A stretch of DNA of 40,374 nucleotides from Bacillota bacterium (GTDB taxonomy: Bacteria; Bacillota; Sulfobacillia; JAJZYS01; JAJZLH01), in assembly GCA_021827745.1 (NCBI GenBank), contig JAKAUI010000005.1:1-40374 (forward strand). The letters are read 5' to 3'. The notes beneath the pieces are model-generated. The model was not told the DNA's origin and searched no databases. It was given only the letters and a program-made list of their open reading frames with translations. Numbering within the stretch: the first letter of the stretch is position 1; every line of letters begins with the position of its first letter. The position numbers were made by a program, and so were the translations under genes. Positions 1 to 8,106 of the stretch are shown here, in pieces.

Positions 1-154
1 GCAGATCGGCCGGACGGCGTAGCGCTGCCGACCAGCCGAGACCGATTGCCTCGGTTTGCGGGTTGAAGACATGCGACCCGGAAGCGAGTCAGGTCGGTTC
101 CCTGCCTTCGATTCAGGTGCCGACCGAACTTGAGGCGGTTGGGACCCTGTCCCT

Positions 155-829
155 CTATGAAGGCGGCGCCAGGAGTAAGGCCGTCGGTCCTTCGTTCGCC
201 GACGGGCCGATGGCTGCGGAGGCGGAGGACTCCTCGTGCCGGTGCTCCATCGCCGCCATGAAGGCATCGGCGTTGTCCAGAAAGCTGATCGCCGGCGTGC
301 GGTAGTGCATCGGCACCACCCAGCTGGCACCGATGGTGCGGCTCAAGGCAGCGGCCTGCACTCCGTCGATGGTCGGCCCACCGCCGACCGGCAAGAAGGC
401 GAGGTCGATAGGACCGAGGGCAGCCAGTTGCTCAGGGCGCAGCGCCGCCTGACCGAAGTCTCCAAAGTGGGCGATGCGGAATCCCGCCAGGGAGAAGGCG
501 AAGATGGTGTTCGGTCCCCGCCGGGTGCCAGCGACTGCATCGTGCTCGGAGGCGATGGCGGTGACCGGACCCAGAGGCGACTCAAAGGTGCCTGCCGTCG
601 AGCGCACCACGAGAGGCGATCCGCTGACGGCCTCGGCGTGGTTGTGGTCGGCGTGCTCGTGGGTGATGAGCAGCAGATCGGCTGGCTGCACGGCAATCGC
701 CCGGTAGTCAAAGCGCAGGTCGCTGCGGCCCGTTGCGTTCAACGGGCCGAACGGATCGATCATCACCACCGAAACCCCGTCTGTGAGTCGAAAGGCGGAC
801 TGGCCGAACCACTGGATTTGCAGTGCCAC
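155..829 (-). CDS. Metallo-beta-lactamase-fold metal-dependent hydrolase (UlaG/YtkL-like)
   Basis: A 224-residue protein of the small MBL-fold hydrolase group (UPF0173-like). The metal-binding motif THEHADHNH lies at residues 56-64, HFGD at 121-124 and a late His in VVPMHYRTP near 175, which together give the dinuclear site. The family hydrolyses various esters and lactones; the substrate here is unknown. It has no signal peptide, so it is probably cytoplasmic. I chose the GTG at 829 because AAGGAGG sits 7 bases upstream, although the frame stays open further. It follows the recombinase-like gene on the same strand after about 50 bases and may share its transcript. The fold call is firm; the biochemical role is open. 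Confidence 0.85.
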   Translation of the reverse strand: MALQIQWFGQSAFRLTDGVSVVMIDPFGPLNATGRSDLRFDYRAIAVQPADLLLITHEHADHNHAEAVSGSPLVVRSTAGTFESPLGPVTAIASEHDAVAGTRRGPNTIFAFSLAGFRIAHFGDFGQAALRPEQLAALGPIDLAFLPVGGGPTIDGVQAAALSRTIGASWVVPMHYRTPAISFLDNADAFMAAMEHRHEESSASAAIGPSANEGPTALLLAPPS

Positions 830-878
830 AGGTCTACCTCCTTGGATGGTCGGGCTTGGAACCAGGGAGAGGCTGCGA

Positions 879-1811
879 TCAGGCCTGCGGCCAGATGTGA
901 AGCGGCGTGGACTCGGCCAACGATCGGCTGATCCGCTGCAGCCCTGTGACCGTCTGCAGGGTGAGATCCCAGTCCGAGGCCAGCTGAGATGGCTGCTGTC
1001 CGGCCAAGAGGGCGAGGCTGGCACCCGACAGGCGCAGGAGGTGCAAGGTGGGCGCACGCTCCCCGAGCAGGCGACGGCAGGCAGCGCTGACCAGGCGACG
1101 GACCGAGCCCTGGGACAGCGGACGGGTTCCCCTCGGCCCGAACAGGTAGCGGCGATCGAAGCGGTCCCACGGGCCGCTCATCTTCAGCTCCTGCCTCCAG
1201 GCGAAAAACAGAGAGGCGAGTTCACCTGGCACAGCGACCGTCCGCTCGCCCTTCTCTCCGACGGCGATCACGCAGCCCAGGCGGTCTTCCGAATCGCGCA
1301 CAAAGTCCCCCCAGCGCAGAGATCCCGCCTCGTTCGGTCGACAGCCCAAGACCAGGACCGAGAGCACAAGCAGCCGATCGCGCAGGCTGAGCTCGGCGCT
1401 CGCCTCGAGCAGAGCCCACACCTGGCGCGACCCGAGCAGTGACGGTGGCGGACGGCGGCTGCGCGTCGGAAGGGCCACCATGTGGGTGGGATTGCCCTGG
1501 CGCATCACGCCCTCTGGCAGGGCGAAGTCGAACAGGCTGCGCAGCGCGGCCACGGCCCGGGCCACCGAACTGGGCTCGAGCCGCACCTCTTGGTCGAGGT
1601 GGGCGACGAAGCGATTGACGTCGCCGTAGGTGACGTAGCGCAATGACTTCCCAACCCAGGCTCGAAAGCGCCGCACCTCCCGGCGGTAGGCGCGCTGGGT
1701 CTCGGCGCTGGCCGCATGGGTCCTCGCATGCGCCGCAAGCCAGCGCTCCACCAGCTCGTCGTCGGAAACGGCGTGCGGTCTAGCACTGTCCTGAGCGGGC
1801 GGATTGGGCAT
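879..1811 (-). CDS. Tyrosine recombinase-like protein lacking the catalytic tyrosine
   Basis: A 310-residue protein with the two-domain layout of XerC/XerD. An N-terminal SAM-like core-binding domain (about residues 20-110) is followed by a catalytic-type domain. The box I arginine is in GCRPNEAGSLRW, a lysine is in the GEKGERTVAVP hairpin, and HLLR matches the HxxR motif. At the place of the H/W residue it reads SDWD, and nine residues later, where the nucleophilic Tyr should be, there is Gly. No Tyr occurs in the last 60 residues. Start ATG 1811 follows GAGGTGAG. It probably binds DNA but cannot cleave by the usual route. It is transcribed divergently from the OsmC-family gene. Confidence 0.75.
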   Translation of the reverse strand: MPNPPAQDSARPHAVSDDELVERWLAAHARTHAASAETQRAYRREVRRFRAWVGKSLRYVTYGDVNRFVAHLDQEVRLEPSSVARAVAALRSLFDFALPEGVMRQGNPTHMVALPTRSRRPPPSLLGSRQVWALLEASAELSLRDRLLVLSVLVLGCRPNEAGSLRWGDFVRDSEDRLGCVIAVGEKGERTVAVPGELASLFFAWRQELKMSGPWDRFDRRYLFGPRGTRPLSQGSVRRLVSAACRRLLGERAPTLHLLRLSGASLALLAGQQPSQLASDWDLTLQTVTGLQRISRSLAESTPLHIWPQA

Positions 1812-1953
1812 CGGCTCACCTCTGGCTGACTCACTTCCCCAAGCCGGCGCGCGTTCCTGCGCGACGCGAAGAGCGGCGGAGGAACGGCCAGGGCGAGGGA
1901 CAGTGGCATACACTGGTGTCGACGCCGAGCGGCATGGGAAGGATGATCTTGCA

Positions 1954-2391
1954 ATGGGTGAACAGGCCTTGGCCGTCTGGGAGCAGGGACTGCGATTTGA
2001 CGGCCAGTCGGGGTCCGGGCACCAGGTGGCGATGGACGGCGCCCTAGAAGATGGGAAGGGTGCGCGGCCCAAAGAGCTGATCCTGGTCGCCCTCGCCGGT
2101 TGCACCGGCATGGACGTGGCCGCCATCATGCAGAAGATGGGCAAGACGATGGCCCGCTTTGAGATGTCGGCCGAGGGCGATGTGACCGAATCCCACCCGC
2201 GGGTGTTCACCGCCATCCGGCTCAGATACCGGGGAACGGGCGAGGACGGCGCCGCTGCCAACTTTGTGCGGGCGGCCGAGCTCTCGTTCACCACATACTG
2301 CCCGGTGGCGGCCATGCTGAAGCAGGTGGCTGAGGTCAGCTACGAGGTGTACTGGAACGATCGGCTGATCGCCAGCGTGCCTACGGCCTAA
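1954..2391 (+). CDS. OsmC/Ohr-family protein
   Basis: A 145-residue OsmC-family protein, the usual length for the family. Members reduce organic or fatty-acid hydroperoxides with a pair of cysteines and are cytoplasmic. Both are visible: Cys50 in LAGCTGMD on the long central helix and Cys116 in TTYCPVAAM. The N-terminal half reads AMDGALEDGKGARPKEL, typical of the YhfA/OsmC subgroup. Start ATG 1954 is preceded by GGAAGGAT. Its stop overlaps the stop of the convergent propeller gene by about 3 bases, so neither can have a private terminator downstream. Assignment to the exact subfamily (Ohr, OsmC or YhfA type) is not certain. Confidence 0.88.
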   Translation: MGEQALAVWEQGLRFDGQSGSGHQVAMDGALEDGKGARPKELILVALAGCTGMDVAAIMQKMGKTMARFEMSAEGDVTESHPRVFTAIRLRYRGTGEDGAAANFVRAAELSFTTYCPVAAMLKQVAEVSYEVYWNDRLIASVPTA

Positions 2392-4430
2392 GGCACGACC
2401 TGCCAGGTCTGCCCGCCGTCTGTCGTGCGCAAGAAGGCGTCTCCGGAGACGATCCAGCCTACCTTCGCCGTAGCGAAGTCGAGGCTCATCACCTCACTGC
2501 CGCCGAGCGGGCTGAGCGGCACCAGGGAGGACGGCAAGGCGAGCCTGTGCGAATGCCAGCTGACGCCGCCATCTGTGGTGGCGTACAGCCACTCGCTGGG
2601 ATGGGCGCTGAGCGGGGCCACCTCCACCAAGAGCCAGCCCTGGTTCGGGTTCAGAAAGTCCATCGCCTGCATCCAGCCCGGCAGGCTGAGCTGGTCAATC
2701 ACCTGCCAGCTTGAGCCGCCGCTGGCCGAGGCGGACAGCGAGACCGGGAAGTCGGTGCCGGCAGTGTTTTGGGCTGAGGCAGAAAGCTGAGTCGCCAGCA
2801 CGGCCCCAGTCGGCGTCAGGTACTCCAGGGCGTCCCAGGTGCCAGGCGTGCGGGCATAGGTGGCAAGCGGCTGCCAGGAGCTTCCGCCGTCTAGGGTTTT
2901 CAGGACCACAGCGTTGGGAAACCCGAATACCTTCCAAACGCCCTCTGTCGGCGAGAAGAAGTGGATCAGCGGCGCCGCGGCCGGCAGATCGGTGTAGGGA
3001 ACGGCCATCTGGTAGCGGAGCCGCAGATGCTGCGCCGTGCCTGTGTAGAGCAGAAGCCGGTTGGCCAAGGCGGCGTCTTGGCCGCTGACCATCACGTTCC
3101 CGCCGACGGCGCTGACGGCGGTCAGGTCGGCCGGCAAGGATGCCACCTGCCGCCAGCCCTGGCCGCCGTCGTGGCTGACCAGCACGGCGCCGGAGTCGAT
3201 GGGCGATCCGATGCCCACTCCGTTGGTGGCCGAGGTGAAGGCGACGCCCGCCGTCGGCCGCAAGGCCGGCAAGAGGTCCTGCCACTCTCGGCCGCCATCT
3301 GTGGTTTTGGCCAGCACGCTGAGGCCAGACGACTGGTCGATCACCGCCCAGCCGGCGCCGGAGGAAAGCAGCGAGACCGCCTGCAGGCTCCAGGGATTTT
3401 GAAAGGATGTGCCGACGCCGGTCCAGTGCGCTCCTCCGTCAGAGGTGACGTAGAGCCCACCGGGGAAAGGAGCGGCTCCCTGCGAGACCGGAAGCCAGCC
3501 GAGGGTCGGCGAGACGAAGTCCGGCGCCAAGGACACCGTCCGGCCGGAGCCGGGGGCTCCTGCCTCGGCACTCCAGGTCCGTCCGCCGTCCTTGGTCTGC
3601 CAGAGAGACGCCTGCCAGGTCGCGCCGTTCTTGTAGTAGAGCCAGCCGTCTTTGGCGTTGGCAAAAGAGACCCCGGCCGAATACGGGAAGATCCCGCCGG
3701 ATGGGGCGGCATGGAAGAGCGTGTGCCAGACGGCGCCGCCGTCTTGGCTCGAAAGCACGCTCAGCTCGGACACGGCAGCTTGGGGCGGAGTGACCGCCGC
3801 CACCACCACAGTCTTGCCAACGACAGAGAGAGAGGTCGGGGTCAGGCCAGCGGGGATCTGCACCAGATGCCAGCTCAAGGCGCCGTTTGGGCTGGTCAGA
3901 AGCAGCCCGCCGGCCAGCGCCCAGTTCGCCCCCGGACGCTCGATCAGAACCGCCCCCTGCAGCTGAGACAGGTTCTGGAGCAAAGAGGGCAGGATCGGAT
4001 CCTTCCAGCGCACGGCCCAGCTGCCGCTGGCGGTGGTGGACAAGATCGCCAGCTGGCTGCAGACGTAGGAATTGCACCCGGTCTCGGCCAGCATCGCCCC
4101 ATGCTGGCTCGTGCTCATGTCGAGGGCGAGCACGCGGACTCCCGAGAGGCTCTGCAGCTGCCATCTGGCGCCGCCGTCTTGGCTGCTCAGAAGCTGGCCC
4201 TGGCCGCTTGACGGGGTGTAGCCGGCCACCCAGCCGAGGCTGGGTGAGACGAGATCGACGGCGGTCAAGGTGGCGGGAGGGGTCACGGTGGACGCCACCT
4301 GGGCAGCTGGTCCCGCCGGGGCGGGCGGGCGAGTCAGCATGACGACGGACAGCGCCGCCACCAGACAGGCTGCCAAGATGGCGAGCGCCGCAACTGGGCG
4401 CCGGGTCAAGGATCGGTGCGGACGCGCCAT
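2388..4430 (-). CDS. Membrane-anchored Asp-box (BNR/Ycf48-like) beta-propeller protein
   Basis: A 680-residue extracellular protein. The N-terminus is basic (MARPHRSLTRRPVA) and is followed by a hydrophobic segment at about residues 13-35 and a Pro/Ala linker, so it is a signal anchor or signal peptide. The rest holds at least eight Asp-box motifs of the form (S/T)xDGGxxW, for example SQDGGARW, TKDGGRTW, TSDGGAHW, TLDGGSSW and TTDGGQTW at the extreme C-terminus. These mark the turns of a sialidase/Ycf48-type beta-propeller. No sialidase catalytic residues could be assigned, so binding or scaffolding is more likely than hydrolysis. Start ATG 4430 has AAGGGG 8 bases upstream. Confidence 0.8.
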   Translation of the reverse strand: MARPHRSLTRRPVAALAILAACLVAALSVVMLTRPPAPAGPAAQVASTVTPPATLTAVDLVSPSLGWVAGYTPSSGQGQLLSSQDGGARWQLQSLSGVRVLALDMSTSQHGAMLAETGCNSYVCSQLAILSTTASGSWAVRWKDPILPSLLQNLSQLQGAVLIERPGANWALAGGLLLTSPNGALSWHLVQIPAGLTPTSLSVVGKTVVVAAVTPPQAAVSELSVLSSQDGGAVWHTLFHAAPSGGIFPYSAGVSFANAKDGWLYYKNGATWQASLWQTKDGGRTWSAEAGAPGSGRTVSLAPDFVSPTLGWLPVSQGAAPFPGGLYVTSDGGAHWTGVGTSFQNPWSLQAVSLLSSGAGWAVIDQSSGLSVLAKTTDGGREWQDLLPALRPTAGVAFTSATNGVGIGSPIDSGAVLVSHDGGQGWRQVASLPADLTAVSAVGGNVMVSGQDAALANRLLLYTGTAQHLRLRYQMAVPYTDLPAAAPLIHFFSPTEGVWKVFGFPNAVVLKTLDGGSSWQPLATYARTPGTWDALEYLTPTGAVLATQLSASAQNTAGTDFPVSLSASASGGSSWQVIDQLSLPGWMQAMDFLNPNQGWLLVEVAPLSAHPSEWLYATTDGGVSWHSHRLALPSSLVPLSPLGGSEVMSLDFATAKVGWIVSGDAFLRTTDGGQTWQVVP

Positions 4431-4562
4431 CTCGGGTGCCCCTTCTTTCGTCGTTCGGTCGGCGGGCGCCAGAACTGCCACCGCAGTGGGTGGCAGCCGG
4501 GCACATCGGCTCTGCTTGCTCTGACACTCCAGACCGGCGTCGAGGTTCCTTGGGCAACGGGC

Positions 4563-4799
4563 CTAGAGCGCCTGCTCTTCGATCAGTTGGCAGATGGCGC
4601 CGGACTCGGGGAACTCGCCCGAATCCGCCTTCGAGAAGATGCGGCGGTCATTCAGGCTGATCTCGAAGACACCGCCCAAGCCGGGGGACAGGGTCAGGGA
4701 GCGGACCTTGTTCTCGAAGAAGTCGAGGATCTCGACCGCCACCCGGGCGGCCTCGTCCAGATAGCCTCATTCGGTGCAGTAACGAATAATGATCGTCAT
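4563..4799 (-). CDS. SelW/Rdx-family selenoprotein, UGA read as Sec at residue 11
   Basis: Read straight through one in-frame TGA (4767-4769), the frame gives 78 residues starting MTIIIRYCTE-U-GYLDEA and ending QLIEEQAL. This is the SelW/SelT/SelH (Rdx) thioredoxin-like pattern: a beta strand, then CxxU, here Cys8-Thr-Glu-Sec11. Length and the downstream strand pattern (GGVFEISLNDRRIFSK, then GEFPES) fit the family. ATG 4799 is chosen because GGGGGG lies 9 bases upstream; the in-frame ATG at 4808 would sit directly on that site. It lies between the propeller gene (same strand) and cytosine deaminase (divergent). Family members are small thiol/selenol redox proteins. A plain nonsense mutation is possible but would have to hit exactly the redox residue. 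Confidence 0.87.
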
Positions 4800-4820
4800 C
4801 AGGTCCATCCCCCCTTTCAC

Positions 4821-4852
4821 GGGCGCCCGAAAAGCGCCCTGTCATGGTAGCA
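4821..4852 (-). promoter_or_regulatory. Possible extended -10 promoter and 5' hairpin of the SelW-like gene
   Basis: On the minus strand TGCTACCAT (4844-4852) has the TGn plus TAnnnT form of an extended -10 element; no good -35 is visible. Just downstream GGGCGC/GCGCCC (4834-4839 and 4821-4826) can form a 6-bp hairpin with a 7-base loop in the untranslated leader, before the ribosome site. Confidence 0.35.
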
Positions 4853-4948
4853 CGCGGCAGCGAGAGGAGGGGCGCATTCGTTGCGGAATGGGAGTCGAGG
4901 CCAGCGTTGGGTCGGACCAGCGACGCTGATTGGGCAGGGGGGAACGGC

Positions 4949-6211
4949 GTGCATCAGTTGCTGTTGAAGGGTGCTTGGCTCGAAGGCGAGACGGTCGACG
5001 TGGCGATGGCCGATGGCAAGATCACGGCCATCGGCCATGAAGTTCCAGGGCCGGCAGAGGTGGAAAAAGACGTCAGCGGGCTGATGCTGTCTGCCCCCCT
5101 GATCGAGAGCCATGTGCACCTTGACACCACGCTCACGGCCGGAGAGCCGAAGTGGAACGAGAGCGGGACCTTGTTCGAGGGGATCGAGACCTGGGCGCTG
5201 CGCAAGAAGACGCTCAGCCGCGAGGACGTGATCCGGCGCGCCACCCGCCTCTTGCACTGGCAGGCGGCGCAGGGCGTGCTGCACGTCCGCTCGCACGTCG
5301 ACACCACCGACCCCGAGCTCACCGCCGTCAAGGCCCTCTTAGAGGTGCGGCAGAATCTGAAGGGCCTGGTCGACGTCCAGCTGGTGGCCTTTCCGCAGGA
5401 GGGCATCTTGTCCTATCCCAAGGGTGCGGAGCTGATGGAGGAGGCGCTCAAGCTGGGCGTCGACGTGGTCGGCGGCATCCCGCACTATGAATTGACCCGG
5501 GACATGGGAGCGGAGTCGGTCGCTACGAGCTTCCGGCTGGCCGAGAAGTACGGACGGCCGATCGACATCCACTGCGACGAGACGGACGACCCGCAGTCTA
5601 GGTTCTTGGAGATCGTGGCCGCCCTCGCCACCCGCTCCGGGATGGGCGAGATGGTGACGGCCAGCCACACCACCGCCATGGGCAGCTACGACGACGCCTA
5701 CGCCTTCAAGCTGATGGGCTTTTTGCGCCGGGCCCGGATCAACTTTGTCGCAAACCCGCTGGTCAACATCACGCTGCAGGGGCGGATGGACACCTACCCG
5801 AAGCGGCGCGGCCTGACCCGGATCAAGGAGCTGTGGCAAAACGGGCTGAACGTCTCGCTCGGCTACGACGACGTGATGGACCCCTGGTATTCTCTCGGCA
5901 CCGGCAACATGCTGCAGCCGGCGCATATGGCGGTGCATGCGGCCCAGATGACCGGCCGCCAGGAAGTGACGGCCTGCTACGACATGGTGACCGAAAACGC
6001 CGCCCGCACCCTTGGCATCTCGGACCGCTACGGCCTCGAGGTGGGCAAGCCGGCCGACCTGGTGCTGATCGAGGCCAAGGACAAGTGGAACGCCATCCGC
6101 CGCCTGGCCCCCATCCGGCTGGTGGTCAAGGGCGGTAAGGTGGTCTCAGAAACCACCGCCAGCAAGACGACGCTTTTGGGTGCGCCGCTCGACCTCGGGG
6201 CAGAGCGCTGA
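4949..6211 (+). CDS. codA: Cytosine deaminase
   Basis: A 420-residue amidohydrolase that converts cytosine to uracil and ammonia in pyrimidine salvage. It follows the E. coli CodA pattern nearly end to end (that enzyme has 427 residues). Metal ligands are in SHVHLDTT (His55, His57) and HCDETDD (His208), then SHTTAMGSY, and the catalytic Asp region GYDDVMDPWY at about 305-314. The family blocks FPQEGILSYP, NFVANPLVNI and DTYPKRRG are also present. GTG 4949 is chosen because GGGGGGAAC precedes it by about 7 bases and the homology starts there. No cytosine permease is adjacent. It is convergent with aroH, with one base between the two stops. Confidence 0.93.
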   Translation: MHQLLLKGAWLEGETVDVAMADGKITAIGHEVPGPAEVEKDVSGLMLSAPLIESHVHLDTTLTAGEPKWNESGTLFEGIETWALRKKTLSREDVIRRATRLLHWQAAQGVLHVRSHVDTTDPELTAVKALLEVRQNLKGLVDVQLVAFPQEGILSYPKGAELMEEALKLGVDVVGGIPHYELTRDMGAESVATSFRLAEKYGRPIDIHCDETDDPQSRFLEIVAALATRSGMGEMVTASHTTAMGSYDDAYAFKLMGFLRRARINFVANPLVNITLQGRMDTYPKRRGLTRIKELWQNGLNVSLGYDDVMDPWYSLGTGNMLQPAHMAVHAAQMTGRQEVTACYDMVTENAARTLGISDRYGLEVGKPADLVLIEAKDKWNAIRRLAPIRLVVKGGKVVSETTASKTTLLGAPLDLGAER

Positions 6212-6212
6212 G

Positions 6213-6581
6213 CTAGTCCTCCGGCGGCGCCAGGTCCGGCCGCAGGCTGAGCGTGCCGTGCAGGTAAGCCGGGGTCAGCACCTGGCGCTTGGGGCGCTCG
6301 ACTTCGATCAGGATCCGGATCATGCGCTCCGGCATGCCGGGCACGGCCGTCTCTACTGCGCCGAGAAGAGGCACCCGGGTCCAGCCCAGCCGGCGGGCGG
6401 CATAGGCCGGGTAGGCGGCGTTCAGGTCTGGCGTCATCGTGAAAAAGGCAGCCACCACCTCGTCTGGCGAGATGGCATTTAGGCGGATCAGTTCCGCCAT
6501 CAGCTCCTCGCTGGCGTCCCAGATGGCGTGCGCCGTATTGGCCATGGCGACCGTGGCGCCCCTAACTCCGCTAACGGGCAT
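6213..6581 (-). CDS. aroH: Chorismate mutase, AroH type
   Basis: A 122-residue monofunctional chorismate mutase of the trimeric AroH fold, as in Bacillus subtilis (about 127 residues). It converts chorismate to prephenate in Phe/Tyr synthesis. Visible family features are the N-terminal VSGVRGATVAM strand, the FFTMTPDLNAAYPAYAARRLGW block, the VPLLGAVE strand and the C-terminal YLHGTLSLRPDL. The equivalents of Arg7 (in GVRGAT), Arg90 and Tyr108 (in AYLHG) seem present. Its ATG overlaps the end of tyrA by 11 bases, so the two are translated from one transcript and catalyse consecutive steps. Confidence 0.92.
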   Translation of the reverse strand: MPVSGVRGATVAMANTAHAIWDASEELMAELIRLNAISPDEVVAAFFTMTPDLNAAYPAYAARRLGWTRVPLLGAVETAVPGMPERMIRILIEVERPKRQVLTPAYLHGTLSLRPDLAPPED

Positions 6582-7347
6582 CTGACTCCCACCTTTCGCG
6601 GATCTTTCTGGCCTGCTGCTCAGTGCCGGCGAAGTCGTCGTGGTCGAGCAGCCGCTTGGCCTCTTTCGTTAACTCTTCGAGCGCCTCTCTGACCGCCTCG
6701 CCATTGAGCGCCAGGATCTCCTGATAGAGTGGTGCCGGAGCGCTGGCCAGCCGCAGCCACTCAAAGGCAGCCGGGCCGATCAGCTCCGCTGGTGTGTCGG
6801 TGAGGCGGCTGGCCAGGGCGGCGCTGAGCAGGTACAAGAGGTGCGAGCTTTGCGCCACCCGCCGATCGTGGACATCGGCCGGGAGCACGAAGGGAAGGGC
6901 CCCGATCGACTGCACCAGGGAGACGGCCTGGTCTAGGGGGCCGCCCCCTGGACAGAGGGCGAAGCCCCGGCCCGAGAAGAGCCGGCGGCGGGCCGCCCTC
7001 GGTCCAGAACCAGCGCTGCCAGCCAGCGGATGGCCGCCGACGAAGGGACGGGAGCGGGCCTGCGCCGCCTGTACGATCGGGGCCTTCACCGAGCCCACGT
7101 CCAGCCAGAGCGGCGCCTCGCAGGGGCTGTCCAGCAAGGAGAGGCAGGCGTTCGGCAAAGCAGTCAGCAGGACGAGGTCAAAGCTGCCCTTGAACTCAGT
7201 CAAGATGCCGTCGATGGCGCCCATGGCCTCGGCCTCGGCCAGGTGCCCTGCGTTCGGGTCGAAACCGAAGATCTGGTGGCCCTGATCCCTCAGGTCCAGA
7301 GCCAATGAGGAACCGATCATGCCGACACCGGCCAGGGCCACCCGCAT
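6571..7347 (-). CDS. tyrA: Prephenate dehydrogenase (arogenate dehydrogenase family)
   Basis: A 258-residue NAD(P)-dependent enzyme making 4-hydroxyphenylpyruvate from prephenate for tyrosine. The Rossmann glycine motif GVGMIGSSLAL is at the N-terminus, followed by the FDPN acidic end of beta2, the LDVGSVKAPI segment, and GGHPLAGSAGSG, the substrate-binding His-Pro motif. The helical dimer domain carries HDRRVAQSSHLLYLL. It has no C-terminal ACT domain, unlike Bacillus TyrA, so feedback control may differ. GGAGGT lies 7 bases before the ATG at 7347 and 4 bases before an adjacent ATG at 7350; the former spacing is better. It is the first gene of the tyrA-aroH pair. Confidence 0.9.
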   Translation of the reverse strand: MRVALAGVGMIGSSLALDLRDQGHQIFGFDPNAGHLAEAEAMGAIDGILTEFKGSFDLVLLTALPNACLSLLDSPCEAPLWLDVGSVKAPIVQAAQARSRPFVGGHPLAGSAGSGPRAARRRLFSGRGFALCPGGGPLDQAVSLVQSIGALPFVLPADVHDRRVAQSSHLLYLLSAALASRLTDTPAELIGPAAFEWLRLASAPAPLYQEILALNGEAVREALEELTKEAKRLLDHDDFAGTEQQARKIRERWESDAR

Positions 7348-7363
7348 CATGGTCACCTCCACT

Positions 7364-7378
7364 GCGTTGCGGCAACGC
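7364..7378. promoter_or_regulatory. Perfect 15-bp palindrome over the tyrA -10/start region
   Basis: GCGTTGC-G-GCAACGC is a perfect inverted repeat with a single central base. It overlaps the -10 hexamer and the predicted transcription start of tyrA-aroH, a usual place for a repressor operator. Confidence 0.4.
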
Positions 7379-7403
7379 TAGGCTTGTCAGGGACCACCGT
7401 CAA
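7375..7403 (-). promoter_or_regulatory. Promoter of tyrA-aroH
   Basis: On the minus strand TTGACG (7398-7403) is followed after exactly 17 bases by TAGCGT (7375-7380). This is a fair housekeeping-type promoter. Transcription would start near 7368, about 20 bases before tyrA. Confidence 0.55.
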
Positions 7404-7534
7404 GATTTGCGCCCTTCGAGCAGGAGGGAAATGGGCTGATGCCAAATACTGGGAACAATGACTTGTGTGATCCTCGTCGTGCCTCGCCTGTCCTCCCAGA
7501 GCACACGACTACAGAAAAAGGGAGGGTGGCGGCC

Positions 7535-7996
7535 ATGAGGTTCGAAGATATTCGCGTTTTGCATGTGCAACCACTCAGTGGTTACCGGCTGCTCTTGCGG
7601 TACCCCGACGGCTATCGCCTGATCGATCTTTCCGTGGATGTTCATGCCGGGGGCCTACTTGGCAGGCTGAAGCCGATGGAGGTCTTTGCCAAGGTCGGCT
7701 CCGACGAGTATGGGGTCGTCACGTGGCCATGCAACATCGAAATCGGACCAGACACGCTGTATGAAGAGAGCACCAGCGTGTCCGACGAGTGGGCAGAGCG
7801 CCTGCTCGGCAAACCGCTGGAGGCTTCGGCCACTGGCATGCAGACGAACGTCCGCATCGTGATCAGCCAAGCCGTCGGATTGCGCAAGCGCCAATCAGTC
7901 CAGCCAGGATCGACCGAAGCAGGCTGGACGCCGGACTTCTTGATGGAAGCGTCGCCCTTCCTGGAATCGAGAAACCGGGAGTTCGTCCTAAAATGA
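7535..7996 (+). CDS. DUF2442-like domain protein
   Basis: A 153-residue protein. Residues 1-80 look like the DUF2442 fold: a ILHVQPLSGYRLLLRYPDGY strand pair, then DLSVDV, LKPMEVFAKVGSD, and TWPCNIEIGPDTLYEES. Small DUF2442 proteins are often paired with DUF4160 proteins in putative toxin-antitoxin modules, but no partner is seen here. The last 60 residues have no recognisable pattern and may be an extension or altered reading frame. ATG 7535 follows GGGAGGG by 8 bases. Downstream comes a hairpin and then the gene broken by the IS607-type element. Confidence 0.6.
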   Translation: MRFEDIRVLHVQPLSGYRLLLRYPDGYRLIDLSVDVHAGGLLGRLKPMEVFAKVGSDEYGVVTWPCNIEIGPDTLYEESTSVSDEWAERLLGKPLEASATGMQTNVRIVISQAVGLRKRQSVQPGSTEAGWTPDFLMEASPFLESRNREFVLK

Positions 7997-8010
7997 CGCC
8001 GCCGGCCAAG

Positions 8011-8040
8011 CAGTGCGGTTGGATAGACTCTGCCGCACTG
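8011..8040. terminator. Hairpin after the DUF2442 gene
   Basis: CAGTGCGG (8011-8018) and CCGCACTG (8033-8040) form a perfect 8-bp stem with a 14-base loop. There is no T-run after it, so it may be an operator or a weak terminator rather than a standard intrinsic terminator. Confidence 0.35.
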
Positions 8041-8066
8041 TTGCCAAGCTGAGGAGGTCCGCTGTG

Positions 8067-8093
8067 ATGGGCAAAGTCTCGCTGGCCGAAGAG
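8067..8093 (+). pseudogene. 5' fragment of a small gene split by the IS607-type element
   Basis: GAGGAGG at 8051-8057 is followed by ATG 8067 and nine codons reading MGKVSLAEE, then the frame meets TAA at the edge of the inserted element. Rejoined to the segment starting at 10019 it continues QTAYFEHHIQEWLPNH in the same frame, which reads as one natural N-terminus. I take this as the start of the interrupted gene. Confidence 0.65.
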
Positions 8094-8106
8094 TAACTAA
8101 TTGGTA

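Noticed and set aside
90-150. tRNA-like T-loop TTCGATTC
   Set aside because: No matching acceptor, D or anticodon arms and no CCA; flanking bases do not pair.
1-154. Possible gene end at the left edge
   Set aside because: No frame has a recognisable protein or ribosome site; too short to decide.
2961-4211. 416-residue plus-strand frame opposite the propeller gene
   Set aside because: Composition is typical of an antisense shadow (Arg/Gln/Gly/Asp-rich), without a ribosome site; the minus strand has eight Asp-box motifs.
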